Below, piece after piece: positions 24,500 through 33,115 of a DNA stretch of 64,000 bases. The stretch is from Bacteroidales bacterium. Its GTDB lineage: Bacteria > Bacteroidota > Bacteroidia > Bacteroidales > Muribaculaceae. The stretch covers positions 1-64,000 of the forward strand of contig SUXG01000001.1 in assembly GCA_015061085.1 (NCBI GenBank), written 5' to 3'. Position 1 is the stretch's first letter. Each line of letters starts with the position of its first letter. A model generated the notes under the pieces. That model searched no databases, was not told the DNA's origin, and worked only from the letters and a program-made list of their open reading frames with translations. A program made the translations under genes and the position numbers.

Positions 24500-25693
24500 T
24501 TATTTGGACGAATGGCTACGCATCCAGAGGGCTAATGATTGAGCAGCCTCGCCGCGTTCAAGGTTGCCGATTCGATGGTCGAAAAATTCAGTTAGTCGGC
24601 GATCATAGTCTGATTGGTCGAAGTTCTTTATAGCCTCGATGAGTTGATCCTGATTGTAAGCGACAGGATACGGCAATTCATCTAAAGAGAAGTAGTAACC
24701 TCTGTCGTAACTATCTGCGTCGCAAGTGTATAGCAGGCAAGGTCGTTTTTGCAACGAATAGTCAAACATGGAACTTGAATAGTCGGTAATCAAAAGGTCA
24801 GCAATGCAAAGCAACTCATGAATATCGTCGTAGAGAGTCACATCAGTCACTGCATCATGGCAAAGCAAGGAGCTTCTATCGACTTTGCCGATGAGGTTTG
24901 GGTGCAGGCGCAGCATGATACTCACATCGCCACCAAGCATATTGCGCAAATGGGGCAATAGGGATTGCCAATCGAGTCGATAGCTGTCGAGATTGCCGTT
25001 GCGACGAAATGTCGGGGCATATAGCACGATTTTATTGCTTTGGTTTATACCATATTTATTGAGCACGCGTTGGCGTATTTCGGTGTGGCGTGATGAGTCG
25101 AAAAATATGTCGTTGCGAGGAATACCGGCTTCTAAAATCTCACCGTCATACCAAAATTTTTCTTTCAGCAACATAGTCTGCATCTTGCAGCCGGAAATCA
25201 TCAAGTCAGCGACTTTCGAATCACGTTTTGCTTTTTGCAGATAGCTGAAACCGAGGTTTGCTTCGGCATCGCGTTCGATTTTCTTTAGGGCAACGCCGGC
25301 GTGCCAAAGCATCAGATATTTTTGTCCCGGGCGTTTATGCCAATAGGCATGCCAAGGGTCTGTGCGCAAATTCGACAATAAAAATTCTGCGCTATTGATA
25401 GCCTTAAGATACTCCAACGACTTAAATCTGACACACTTCACCTCCTTTGGCACCGACGACGTATCGACTCCCGACCGAAACACCCACACAATCTCCATAT
25501 CAGGGTAATGACGCAATAGATATTCCGTAATATATCGAGGATTGCAGCCGTATTGCTTGTAATTATGAGCCCAGCAAACCACCTTTCCGGGCTTGACATC
25601 GACAAACTGCCTCACCACAAACGATGCGACATTGCCAAAAGTCTTGATACCCCTAACCAAGCACCAACCCAATATCGAACCTATTTTCTTCAT
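24500..25693 (-). CDS. CDP-glycerol:glycerophosphotransferase family (TagF/TagB-like) enzyme
   Basis: The protein carries family signatures: LMLWHAGVALKKIERD, where the WH(A/G)xxxK motif holds the catalytic His, GIPRNDIFF, VLYAPTFRRNG, MLRLHPNL and DLLITDYSSSMFDYSL. Such enzymes transfer glycerol- or ribitol-phosphate from a CDP donor onto a polymer primer, normally in teichoic acids and also in some Gram-negative capsules. I chose Met at 25693: a further in-frame ATG at 25720 lies one base behind the -7 element of repeat copy B and would precede the expected transcript start. It converges on the CDP-polyol genes that may supply its donor. Confidence 0.88.
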   Translation of the reverse strand: MKKIGSILGWCLVRGIKTFGNVASFVVRQFVDVKPGKVVCWAHNYKQYGCNPRYITEYLLRHYPDMEIVWVFRSGVDTSSVPKEVKCVRFKSLEYLKAINSAEFLLSNLRTDPWHAYWHKRPGQKYLMLWHAGVALKKIERDAEANLGFSYLQKAKRDSKVADLMISGCKMQTMLLKEKFWYDGEILEAGIPRNDIFFDSSRHTEIRQRVLNKYGINQSNKIVLYAPTFRRNGNLDSYRLDWQSLLPHLRNMLGGDVSIMLRLHPNLIGKVDRSSLLCHDAVTDVTLYDDIHELLCIADLLITDYSSSMFDYSLQKRPCLLYTCDADSYDRGYYFSLDELPYPVAYNQDQLIEAIKNFDQSDYDRRLTEFFDHRIGNLERGEAAQSLALWMRSHSSK

Positions 25694-25721
25694 CTTTAAG
25701 TCGTTTTTCAAATCTGACATA

Positions 25722-25980
25722 CAAAGTTAAGCAAACGAGAGCAGAATACCAAATGAAACTTGTTTCAATTTGGTTTATGCCGAGTGCAGCAGAACTTCGA
25801 GATTTATCTCAAAGTTACAACAAATCGAGGGCAGAGAGCAAAATAAAAAAAGAAAAATGTGGTACACCCATCTTGGCTCTCGCCCTGCGAGTGCCGAGAT
25901 GCCGTAAAACTTATGTAAAGTTACAACAAACGAGCGAGAAATACGAAGCTTGCTTCTGTATTTTTCACAGCGAGTGCAGT
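25722..25980 (-). repeat. modular promoter repeat, copy B (three units)
   Basis: Three tandem units are oriented towards the TagF-like gene. On the minus strand the gene-proximal one has TTTG (25750-25753 in plus coordinates), 20 bases, then TAACTTTG (25722-25729). Its core has the same AAATGAAAC/GTTTCAATTT arms as copies A and D. The middle unit has a core rich in A with a GGCTCTCGC/GCGAGTGCC hairpin near 25875-25895. The outer unit has an AAATACGAAGC/GCTTCTGTATTT core near 25939-25963. The flanks CGAGnGCAGA and CGAGTGCAG recur around the cores. Confidence 0.8.
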
Positions 25981-26131
25981 TTTTGGAATATTGTCTGACA
26001 TCTTTTCATCGCCCTTCGAAGCCGGAATATTAAGAGAAAAAATCTAACATAGAATAAAAAAGAGGTATTATGGCAACTTTAATATGGATTATTTTGATTA
26101 TATTTGCCAAATAATGCCAAATAGCATTGTT

Positions 26132-26407
26132 ATGATGTTTACTCAACGAATTAAAATAGTAAGAGAAGAAAAAGGGTTGTTGCAAAAAGAATTAGCTACG
26201 GCTCTTAATATTGATATGCCAATGTATAGTATAATTGAACTAGGTGAGCGTCAGGCGAAAAGAAATCAAGTTGAAACTATAGCTTGTATTTTGAATACAG
26301 ATAAAGATGAATTGATAGATTTGTGGTTAGCTGATAAGGTGTATTCAGTTATAGCAAAAGAAACCACCCCCAACAATATATTAAATATTGTTCAAAAAAC
26401 ATTGTAA
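26132..26407 (+). CDS. XRE-family HTH regulator of the restriction-modification module
   Basis: A short DNA-binding protein of about 91 residues has a helix-turn-helix in the stretch LLQKELATALNIDMPMYSIIELG, followed by the small C-terminal part DELIDLWLADKVYSVIAKE. This form is common next to Bacteroidetes methyltransferase genes. The start was moved to ATG 26132 (or 26135) because a TATATTTG -7 match at 26099-26106 lies inside the longer reading. It precedes the methyltransferase gene by 4 bases and probably times methyltransferase and nuclease expression, as C proteins do. The gene is markedly AT-rich, unlike the flanking polymer genes. Confidence 0.82.
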   Translation: MMFTQRIKIVREEKGLLQKELATALNIDMPMYSIIELGERQAKRNQVETIACILNTDKDELIDLWLADKVYSVIAKETTPNNILNIVQKTL

Positions 26408-26411
26408 TATT

Positions 26412-27275
26412 ATGAATAATATAGAAATACTTGGGAATAATGAGCATAAAATAATTTATTCTGATGCAATAATAGCTCTAAACGATTGCATTCTAGATAA
26501 TTCAGTGGATTTAATATTTGCAGACCCTCCATATAACATCGGAAAAAACTTTGCGGGTTGTAAAGATAAATGGGATACAGATGAGGCTTATTTAGATTGG
26601 TGTTATAAGTGGCTAGATATGTGTGTTAGGAAATTAAAGCCAAATGGTGCATTTTATGTAATGACATCAACCCAATTCATGCCATATTTTGATATTTTCC
26701 TCAGAAATAAGCTAACAATATTATCAAGATTGGTTTGGTCTTATGATAGTTCAGGAGTCCAAGCAAAGCGATATTTTGGTTCTATGTATGAGCCTATTTT
26801 GTTTTGTGTTAAAGATAAAATGAATTATACATTTAATGCAGATGATATTTTGGTAGAAGCCAAAACAGGAGCAAAAAGGAAACTTATTGATTATCGTAAA
26901 AATCCTCCACAGCCATATAATAGAGAAAAAGTTCCTGGCAATGTGTGGGATTTCGCTCGCGTTAGATATAGAATGGAAGAATATGAAAATCATCCTACAC
27001 AAAAACCTATTGCATTATTGGAACGAATTATTAAGGCAAGTTCAAATGTTGGAGATTTAGTATTAGACCCGTTCTCTGGAACATTTACAACTTCATACGT
27101 AGCAAAAACATTAGGTCGTAGATCAATTGGTATTGAACTACAAGAAGAATACGTTAAAATTGGTCTTCGCCGTTTGAATTTAGCGTCTGAATATAAAGGA
27201 ACTGTATTGGAAAAAGTGAATAAAGTATATAAGAATATTGTTCCAGAGCCACAACAACAAACGTTATTTTTTTAA
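26412..27275 (+). CDS. DNA adenine methyltransferase, YhdJ-like (type II)
   Basis: The 287-residue enzyme has motif IV DPPYNIGKNF near the N-terminus and the SAM-binding block DPFSGTFTTSYVA near the C-terminus, the beta-class order. Long blocks match my memory of E. coli YhdJ (M.EcoKII, ATGCAT): SRLVWSYDSSGVQAKRYFGS, KRKLIDYRKNPPQPYN and ENHPTQKP. Recognition of ATGCAT is therefore a reasonable prediction, not an observation. The start at 26412 follows the regulator stop by 4 bases. AT content is high across the whole module, which suggests horizontal acquisition. Confidence 0.92.
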   Translation: MNNIEILGNNEHKIIYSDAIIALNDCILDNSVDLIFADPPYNIGKNFAGCKDKWDTDEAYLDWCYKWLDMCVRKLKPNGAFYVMTSTQFMPYFDIFLRNKLTILSRLVWSYDSSGVQAKRYFGSMYEPILFCVKDKMNYTFNADDILVEAKTGAKRKLIDYRKNPPQPYNREKVPGNVWDFARVRYRMEEYENHPTQKPIALLERIIKASSNVGDLVLDPFSGTFTTSYVAKTLGRRSIGIELQEEYVKIGLRRLNLASEYKGTVLEKVNKVYKNIVPEPQQQTLFF

Positions 27276-27282
27276 AAACATT

Positions 27283-28389
27283 ATGGAACATAGTTTTACG
27301 CCAATAATAAAAACAATTCTCTGTAATTTGTATGGGGATCGTGGATTGGAGATATATGATAAAAGTTTACTAATTCAATATATCAATGAAAAAACGAAGT
27401 CTGCAAACAAAGGCTCGAAGTCTCGCTCTAGTTTCGCAAATCTATATGCAATATATGTACTTATAGAAGATTACGTAAAGCATGGTTTTGATAAAAGCAA
27501 GAAATATAAAAATTACGAGGGAGCTCAATTCACTAATTTATTAATAAGACAAAGAGAACTTCCGTTTGGTAGTAAATTGCAAAATCATGCTCTTAATAAC
27601 AGAATGAATGCAGAATTTCAGAAATTCTTTCCGACATCTGAAATTACTCCTATTTTAAGAAACTTAGAAACTAATAGATATTGGATTAATGAGAATTTGC
27701 TGATTGTTAGTAGCGGAAAAGAAAAGTACAATATAGCACAAGTTGTCATAGCTATTATTGATGAATATATAAAAGTTAAGCAAGATTCTTTTCAACGTTT
27801 TATAGAACAATGTGAGATATTGCAGAACATTGTAGATAAAGACCCCGAGAGTATTCATCGCTTCATTGTAGGCTTACTTGCTCCAAATGTAGATGCAAGA
27901 TTGTTTGAAATTGTCAGTTATTCAATTCTTAAGTTTTATTATAAGGAGCAGACCATTATATGGGGATACTCTCTTGAGCAATTGAATGAAGAAAATCTTA
28001 AATTGTATAAGACTGGTAGAACCAATGCGAATGATGGTGGGATTGATTTTGTTATGCGTCCATTAGGCAGATTCTTCCAAGTAACAGAAACTTTAGACTT
28101 TAAGAAATATTTCCTTGACATTGAAAAGATAGAAAAATATCCTATTACTTTTGTTGTTAAATCAACTGACGATGTTGAGGTGTTAAAACAGAAATTAAGG
28201 GCGGATGCAATTAAGATTTACGTTATTGAAAATATAGTAGATAAGTATCTTGAATGTATAGAGGAAGTTATTAATATTCCTACTTTGTTGAAATATTTTC
28301 ATGAATTAGAGCAAAGTGGAATGGCTTCCAATATTCTTAGTGAAATACTTTTGCAGAGTAAAGTTGAGTTTAATTATGAAGAAGAATAG
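27283..28389 (+). CDS. probable type II restriction endonuclease
   Basis: The 368-residue protein starts 7 bases after the methyltransferase stop (ATG 27283; a longer reading overlaps that gene). No family name was recognised with certainty. Near the middle, TNANDGGIDFVM followed by GRFFQVTETLD fits a PD-(D/E)xK nuclease core, with the GGxDF aspartate and a QVTE acidic residue in place of the usual ExK lysine. Its position directly behind a methyltransferase gene and its shared low GC make it the cognate nuclease, predicted to cut ATGCAT if the methyltransferase assignment is right. Confidence 0.72.
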   Translation: MEHSFTPIIKTILCNLYGDRGLEIYDKSLLIQYINEKTKSANKGSKSRSSFANLYAIYVLIEDYVKHGFDKSKKYKNYEGAQFTNLLIRQRELPFGSKLQNHALNNRMNAEFQKFFPTSEITPILRNLETNRYWINENLLIVSSGKEKYNIAQVVIAIIDEYIKVKQDSFQRFIEQCEILQNIVDKDPESIHRFIVGLLAPNVDARLFEIVSYSILKFYYKEQTIIWGYSLEQLNEENLKLYKTGRTNANDGGIDFVMRPLGRFFQVTETLDFKKYFLDIEKIEKYPITFVVKSTDDVEVLKQKLRADAIKIYVIENIVDKYLECIEEVINIPTLLKYFHELEQSGMASNILSEILLQSKVEFNYEEE

Positions 28390-28653
28390 ATTTTAATATA
28401 GAAGTTCTCTTAAAGCAAAATGCAGAAGATTGTGGTGATTTCAATGTTGCCAAATCTTAAAACCAACTTTTAAGTACAATATTCGCTATCTGCGTATCAA
28501 GCAGATGCGGGATAATTGATTATCATCGGCAGCGATGTGTGAAAATGGAAAGATGACGCAAGAATTGCCCCCCGATGTGGTAGTGGTAGATAGCGATGTA
28601 CAAATACGGACGATTAATTACGATAATTATACAAATTCTTTTTGATCTATTCT
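28390..28653. other. gap behind the restriction-modification module
   Basis: About 260 bases change from AT-rich to more average composition, so the right edge of the acquired segment probably lies here. I see no gene, clear terminator or flanking direct repeat. Confidence 0.4.
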
Positions 28654-28683
28654 TTTGGTATATGAAAAAATGATGTAAATTTG
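28654..28683 (+). promoter_or_regulatory. promoter of the family 2 glycosyltransferase gene
   Basis: TTTG 28654-28657, 18 bases, then TAAATTTG 28676-28683. The start codon follows 25 bases later. No palindromic repeat unit is present here. Confidence 0.65.
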
Positions 28684-28708
28684 CATTGTTTTAGGAGAAT
28701 TTAAATAA

Positions 28709-29647
28709 ATGAATAACAGCATATCTATCTCAATCATTGCGCCAATCTACGGGGTTGAAAACTATATCGAAAAGTTTGCTGACTCGGTATTGTCGCAGTC
28801 GTATCAGAATATAGAATTTATTTTTGTCAATGACGGCACAAAGGACAACTCTATGTCGGTGCTTAACGGATTGATTGATAGTAAGTTCAGTCATTTGAAA
28901 GACAAAATAAAAATCATCAATAAGCAGAACGGAGGACTTCCGGCAGCTCGTCGAACAGGGCTTGATGTAGCCACTTCGGACTATGTCTATCATGTTGATT
29001 CCGATGACTGGTTGGCTCCTGATTCCATTACAAAAATCGTTGAAGAAATAGAGCGTAGTGCGAGCGATATTGTCTATTTCAATCTTGTCAAGGAATATCC
29101 GGATCGCTCAAAAGTCAAGCGGCAAAAGGCATACTCGTCCGAACAACGAGAACAATTTATTCGCGACATCTACAATCATCGCGCTGCAGCCTCGGTGTGC
29201 AATAAATGTTTTCGTCGCTCTCTTTTTCTCGACCATACTATCCACACGCCGCGATATGGCTATGCCGAGGATTGCTATCTGACAACTCAATTGATCGGAT
29301 ATGCCAAGACCATAAGTTATTTGGATGCTGATATTTATCACTATCGTAAAGGCAATCCCGGAGCTTTGACTGCCCAGAAGCATCGCAAGCGCAAAAAAGA
29401 GTATGCTCTGAATTTTATCGACCTGTATGAAAAATATTGCGACTTGCCACGAAAGGAAAATCCTGTGGGTTGCATCATTGATGATATTGTGATGCAAATA
29501 GGTTGGTATTCAATACTTTACAATTTTAAATTCTTTCGCCAATATCCGTGGCTCAAAAGGGCTGTCGGCAAAGCAGAAATCAGAAGTGGCTCTGATGTGT
29601 GGGTGCCGTTGCAGCTGCTGACCAAACTCATCACCCGATTTTTGTAG
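28709..29647 (+). CDS. family 2 glycosyltransferase
   Basis: This 312-residue GT-A enzyme opens with ISIIAPIYGVENYIEKFADSV and carries FVNDGTKDN (nucleotide binding) and YHVDSDDWL with the metal-binding DxD. The C-terminal part has AEDCYLTTQLIGYA, typical of capsule and LPS transferases. It has its own promoter and should add one sugar to a surface glycan repeat unit. Donor and acceptor cannot be told from the sequence. It lies between the restriction-modification module and the Fic gene, among scattered polymer genes. Confidence 0.9.
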   Translation: MNNSISISIIAPIYGVENYIEKFADSVLSQSYQNIEFIFVNDGTKDNSMSVLNGLIDSKFSHLKDKIKIINKQNGGLPAARRTGLDVATSDYVYHVDSDDWLAPDSITKIVEEIERSASDIVYFNLVKEYPDRSKVKRQKAYSSEQREQFIRDIYNHRAAASVCNKCFRRSLFLDHTIHTPRYGYAEDCYLTTQLIGYAKTISYLDADIYHYRKGNPGALTAQKHRKRKKEYALNFIDLYEKYCDLPRKENPVGCIIDDIVMQIGWYSILYNFKFFRQYPWLKRAVGKAEIRSGSDVWVPLQLLTKLITRFL

Positions 29648-29751
29648 CCGTAAGCATCTGACTGCGATAACTTCGTCGTCGGATTAGCTCCGAATACGTT
29701 GAAGCACGTCAGCAACGACCAAGCAATCCCACGACTGCTGCCGATAAAGCG

Positions 29752-30858
29752 TCAGTCCTCGTTAAGCAGATAGTTGGTGCTACGCCCTCCCTCATCTGCC
29801 ACGATCAGAATGCCCTTATCGAGCAAATCAGTGATGTCGCGGAGCGCTGTTGCCTGTGATGACTTGGTCATTTTAGCCCATTTAGAAGTGGTCAGCTTGC
29901 CCTCAAAACCATCCCAAAGGCGATTGACCATCTTTACTTGGCGTTCATTCATCGACACATCGCTATTGCGTTGCCAAAACAAGGATTTCTTAACGACTCG
30001 TCTGACCATTGTTTCCGAGCGTAGTATAGCATTGCGAAGAGTCTGCAAAAACCATTCAATCCATTCAGTTATATCCATCGAGCCTACAGTCGTTTTCTCC
30101 AAGGCGGCATAATATCCCTTGCGCTCACGTAATATTTCTGCAGACATACTATAAAAGCGATGAGGTGTTTCGTCAGCTCTGGCAAGAAGCATATCGGTAA
30201 TAGTGCGAGTCAACCGACCATTGCCATCGTCAAACGGGTGAATGGACACAAACCATATATGGGCTATTGCTGCTTTAAGTATCGGGTCAATTGCAACATC
30301 TCTATTCACCCAAGCCAAAAACTCATCCATCATAGATGGCACATCGTCAGAGTCAGGAGCTTGGTAATGTACACGTTCATGACCCATTGCCCCCGACACC
30401 ACTTGCATAGGCTCTGCTCCCACACGATAAGCTGCTACAGTGATAGGATACATTCCGCTACGACCTGTCGGGAATAAAGCTGCATGCCAATTGTGTAAGC
30501 GCTCATGAGTCAACGGATTGTCTTTATTGCCTACGGCATCAAGCATCACCTGCACCACACCCTCGGTGTAATGGTCCGGCTCCGGCAATCCCTCTGTGGG
30601 AAGACCGAGATGACGTGCAATAGACGAGCGCACTCGGTCGGCATTAAGCAATTCTCCCTCTATTTCAGATGAACGCAACACATCTTCAGTCATAACATCA
30701 AGTGACGCATAACTTTGAGAATCAAATCCCAAGCCACTCATCAACCCTTGAACTTTCCCTTGGTGGTGGCGCACATCCGAAAGAAGGTGTATCAATCGGT
30801 CATTGTCCCACCTAAATTTGGGCCACTCCGACTGCTGCCAAATATATACTGCTCTCAT
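29752..30858 (-). CDS. Fic-domain protein with N-terminal inhibitory motif
   Basis: The 368-residue protein has the Fic active site HPFDDGNGR (207-215), which usually transfers AMP from ATP to a target hydroxyl. An inhibitory helix motif SxxxEG (Ser63, Glu67, Gly68 in RSSEIEGE) precedes it in the same chain, so it is a class II Fic with intramolecular autoinhibition. The N-terminal 60 residues (IWQQSEWPKFRWDNDRL) match the small domain often found before Fic in Bacteroidetes. The last 80 residues look like a winged helix (LTTSKWAKMTKSSQATALRDI), suggesting DNA binding. It may be autoregulatory; there is no separate antitoxin gene. Confidence 0.92.
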   Translation of the reverse strand: MRAVYIWQQSEWPKFRWDNDRLIHLLSDVRHHQGKVQGLMSGLGFDSQSYASLDVMTEDVLRSSEIEGELLNADRVRSSIARHLGLPTEGLPEPDHYTEGVVQVMLDAVGNKDNPLTHERLHNWHAALFPTGRSGMYPITVAAYRVGAEPMQVVSGAMGHERVHYQAPDSDDVPSMMDEFLAWVNRDVAIDPILKAAIAHIWFVSIHPFDDGNGRLTRTITDMLLARADETPHRFYSMSAEILRERKGYYAALEKTTVGSMDITEWIEWFLQTLRNAILRSETMVRRVVKKSLFWQRNSDVSMNERQVKMVNRLWDGFEGKLTTSKWAKMTKSSQATALRDITDLLDKGILIVADEGGRSTNYLLNED

Positions 30859-30878
30859 TTTCTAATGTTTTTTGGGCG

Positions 30879-30909
30879 CAAAGATAGTGGTTTGATGCGA
30901 AAAAACAAA
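30879..30909 (-). promoter_or_regulatory. promoter of the Fic gene
   Basis: On the minus strand TTTG (30906-30909) is followed after 19 bases by TATCTTTG (30879-30886), 21 bases before the start codon. Confidence 0.7.
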
Positions 30910-30955
30910 TTATTCGCGTCAAAATATGACGAGAATAGCTCATTTATTCGCATCA

Positions 30956-31834
30956 TCAGAGTTCGTATTTGCATTTGTCGGGAAATTTGCTTTCAAAGGC
31001 ATCAAGCAGTGCTGAGCGAAGTTCTTCGTAGCGATCGTCGGCAATGTTGACGTCGTTGATGCAAGTCAGTTTGTGAGTCGGATGTTCGATGAATTTGCGC
31101 AACTTTTTTCCCGACACCATGCCCACAGAAAAATGTTTTTTGGAAAGGCGTTCGTTGATGAGCATGCCTTTGAGATACATATAGTTGAGATAAAGATACT
31201 GATTGAGGTTTTTTGCCGAGCGAGTCGCAGTCATCGAGCCGACAATTTCATCGCCAACCTTTTCATACACCTCGCTAACCTGGCTTTTAAGCATCGGCGT
31301 GCAGACATGTTGAGGGCGTAAAAACAAGATGGAATTTTTCATACCCAACGCTTTTCGGGCAACGCTATCGGAATTGCGACAAATCTTCTTAAACATACCG
31401 ATTTCAAGCAGATGTCGGCTCATGCCAAGCACTCCTCTCCCCTCTCTGAAAAAGTCGGTCGGCAGGCAAGGCAAAAGAGGAAAAATATCGTCGTTGAAAT
31501 AAAGATATTCCTCGTCTAAATCATTGATGTTGTGGAGGTGCATTTCGATAGGATTGCAGTTGAAAGTCGGTAGCAACTCGGCAGGGATAATATCGCGATG
31601 AAGCACCACATTGACAGCATCTCGATTGAGCCATTCCGGGACTTGTGACTCTTGCGACACGACGAGATGAACGCGTCGGATGAAAGGCATATTCTCAGCG
31701 ATACCTCTGAAAAGATAGCGCAACGTCCCCCAATCCCTGAAACGTTTTTCGACCATCGGCGTATTGGTGAATTTGCAATAATCAGCTTGCCACTCCGGGT
31801 CAAGACCATTAACGTATGTAATGACAATATCCAT
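30956..31834 (-). CDS. Stealth-family sugar-phosphate transferase
   Basis: The 292-residue protein shows the conserved Stealth blocks in order: DIVITYVNGLDPEW at the N-terminus, RFRDWGTLRYLFRGIAENMPFIRRV, PTFNCNPIEMHLHNI followed by YLYFNDDIF, and a C-terminal block. Stealth proteins are hexose-1-phosphate transferases that make phosphodiester-linked capsular polymers. The start at 31834 lies 28 bases behind the -7 element of repeat copy C. It should act on the same kind of polymer as the TagF-like and cytidylyltransferase genes, although they are not contiguous. Confidence 0.92.
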   Translation of the reverse strand: MDIVITYVNGLDPEWQADYCKFTNTPMVEKRFRDWGTLRYLFRGIAENMPFIRRVHLVVSQESQVPEWLNRDAVNVVLHRDIIPAELLPTFNCNPIEMHLHNINDLDEEYLYFNDDIFPLLPCLPTDFFREGRGVLGMSRHLLEIGMFKKICRNSDSVARKALGMKNSILFLRPQHVCTPMLKSQVSEVYEKVGDEIVGSMTATRSAKNLNQYLYLNYMYLKGMLINERLSKKHFSVGMVSGKKLRKFIEHPTHKLTCINDVNIADDRYEELRSALLDAFESKFPDKCKYEL

Positions 31835-31861
31835 ATTCTGACATTTCTGAAACTATGTCTG

Positions 31862-32030
31862 CAAAGTTAGTGCAAGGTGAGCGAAAAAGCAAACTTGTTT
31901 GCAATTTTTCCGAACCGCCGCCTAACTTGGGCGCAGACATAGTTAGGCAAACGAGCGCAGAGAGCAAAATAAAAAAAGAAAAAAGTGGTATATCCCTCTT
32001 GGCTCTCGCCCTGCGAGTGCCGAGTGTAGC
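31862..32030 (-). repeat. modular promoter repeat, copy C (two units)
   Basis: It is oriented towards the Stealth gene. The proximal unit has a core AAAAAGCAAAC/GTTTGCAATTTTT with TTTG (31890-31893) and TAACTTTG (31862-31869) spaced by 20 bases on the minus strand. The distal unit (31940-32030) shares with copy B the A-rich core and the GGCTCTCGC/GCGAGTGCC hairpin, and the CGAG(C)GCAGA and GCCGAGTGTAGC flanks. The proximal core recurs in copy E. Confidence 0.8.
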
Positions 32031-32259
32031 CAAACATATCAAAAGTCAGTATATGGTTAGCGAAAAAAAACAAACAGTTTTTTTACGAATTACCCCGACT
32101 TAGGTTATAAAATCAAGTAAACATGATGCTGAAACACTTCGGTCTTAATCGTTTTACATTCTTGTCAGGAAGAACTCCTGTAGCTAAAGAAGTAAGTAAA
32201 TTAGTAAATCAATAGAAGCTGCCTTAAATTGCAACTCTCCTAAAAAAAGCGATGATTTA

Positions 32260-32291
32260 TTTGCATTTTTGGCAGTGGTGCATTAACTTTG
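32260..32291 (+). promoter_or_regulatory. pyrH-frr promoter
   Basis: TTTG 32260-32263, exactly 20 bases, then TAACTTTG 32284-32291. It lies inside a longer in-frame reading that begins at 32252, which decides for the later pyrH start. Confidence 0.75.
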
Positions 32292-32359
32292 TGCAAAATC
32301 ATTTATATTGCAGTAGTACTATCCGAAAAATCATTATCGGAAAATTAATTTTGAATAAG

Positions 32360-33070
32360 ATGAAATATAAAAGAATATTACTAAAGCTTTCAGGCGAATC
32401 GTTGATGGGAGCGCAAGGCTATGGCATCGATTCAGTGCGTCTTGGAGAGTATGCACAGCAGATTAAGGCTATCGCTCAAGCCGGTACGGAAGTGGCTATC
32501 GTCATCGGCGGTGGCAATATTTTTCGTGGGCTTTCAGGCGCATCAAAAGGTTTTGATCGTGTCAAAGGCGACCAAATGGGAATGTTGGCAACAGTGATAA
32601 ACTCATTGGCGCTCAGCTCGGCTTTGGAGTCGGTAGGTCAGCCGACACAAGTGTTGACAGCCATCAACATGTACCCTATCGGCGAACATTATTCGAAGTG
32701 GAAAGCGATCGAATCGCTTAAGCAAGGCAAGGTGGTAATCATCAGCTGTGGAACAGGCAATCCGTTCTTTACCACCGACACAGGCTCGGCACTTCGTGCT
32801 ATCGAGGTCGAAGCGGAAGTGATGCTTAAAGGCACACGCGTCGATGGTGTCTATACAGCCGACCCGGAAAAGGATCCTACAGCGACAAAATTCGATACCA
32901 TCAGCTACGACGAGGTGCTTGCGCGTGGTCTAAAAGTCATGGACCTCACAGCCACAGCGCTCTGCAAGGAAAACCGTATGCCTATCTATGTCTTCAACAT
33001 GGACATCGTCGGCAACCTTGAGAAGATGATGCAAGGCGAGCCTATCGGCACACTTGTCACTGCTGAATAA
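32360..33070 (+). CDS. pyrH: UMP kinase
   Basis: PyrH phosphorylates UMP to UDP. From ATG 32360 the protein has 236 residues, the normal length. Its blocks are YKRILLKLSGESLMG, VIGGGNIFRGL, DQMGMLATVINSLAL and TVDGVY-like GTRVDGVYTADPEKDP. The start follows the promoter by 68 bases. frr follows after 45 bases, the widely conserved pyrH-frr order. Confidence 0.97.
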   Translation: MKYKRILLKLSGESLMGAQGYGIDSVRLGEYAQQIKAIAQAGTEVAIVIGGGNIFRGLSGASKGFDRVKGDQMGMLATVINSLALSSALESVGQPTQVLTAINMYPIGEHYSKWKAIESLKQGKVVIISCGTGNPFFTTDTGSALRAIEVEAEVMLKGTRVDGVYTADPEKDPTATKFDTISYDEVLARGLKVMDLTATALCKENRMPIYVFNMDIVGNLEKMMQGEPIGTLVTAE

Positions 33071-33115
33071 ATACACAAAAACGTCAATTATTAACAAAAC
33101 AAACATATCACAACA

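Noticed and set aside
25753..25998. Open reading containing the peptide ESKIKKEK and LALALRVP, also found near 31855-32103
   Set aside because: Both arise from the shared A-rich core and GGCTCTCGC hairpin of the promoter repeats. The similarity is DNA repetition, not a protein family.
32123..32215. A 30-codon reading MMLKHFGLNRF... upstream of pyrH, with an MMLKNF-starting reading at 62330 upstream of ybeY
   Set aside because: Only the first few codons agree, the second runs through a promoter, and no ribosome-binding or family evidence supports either.
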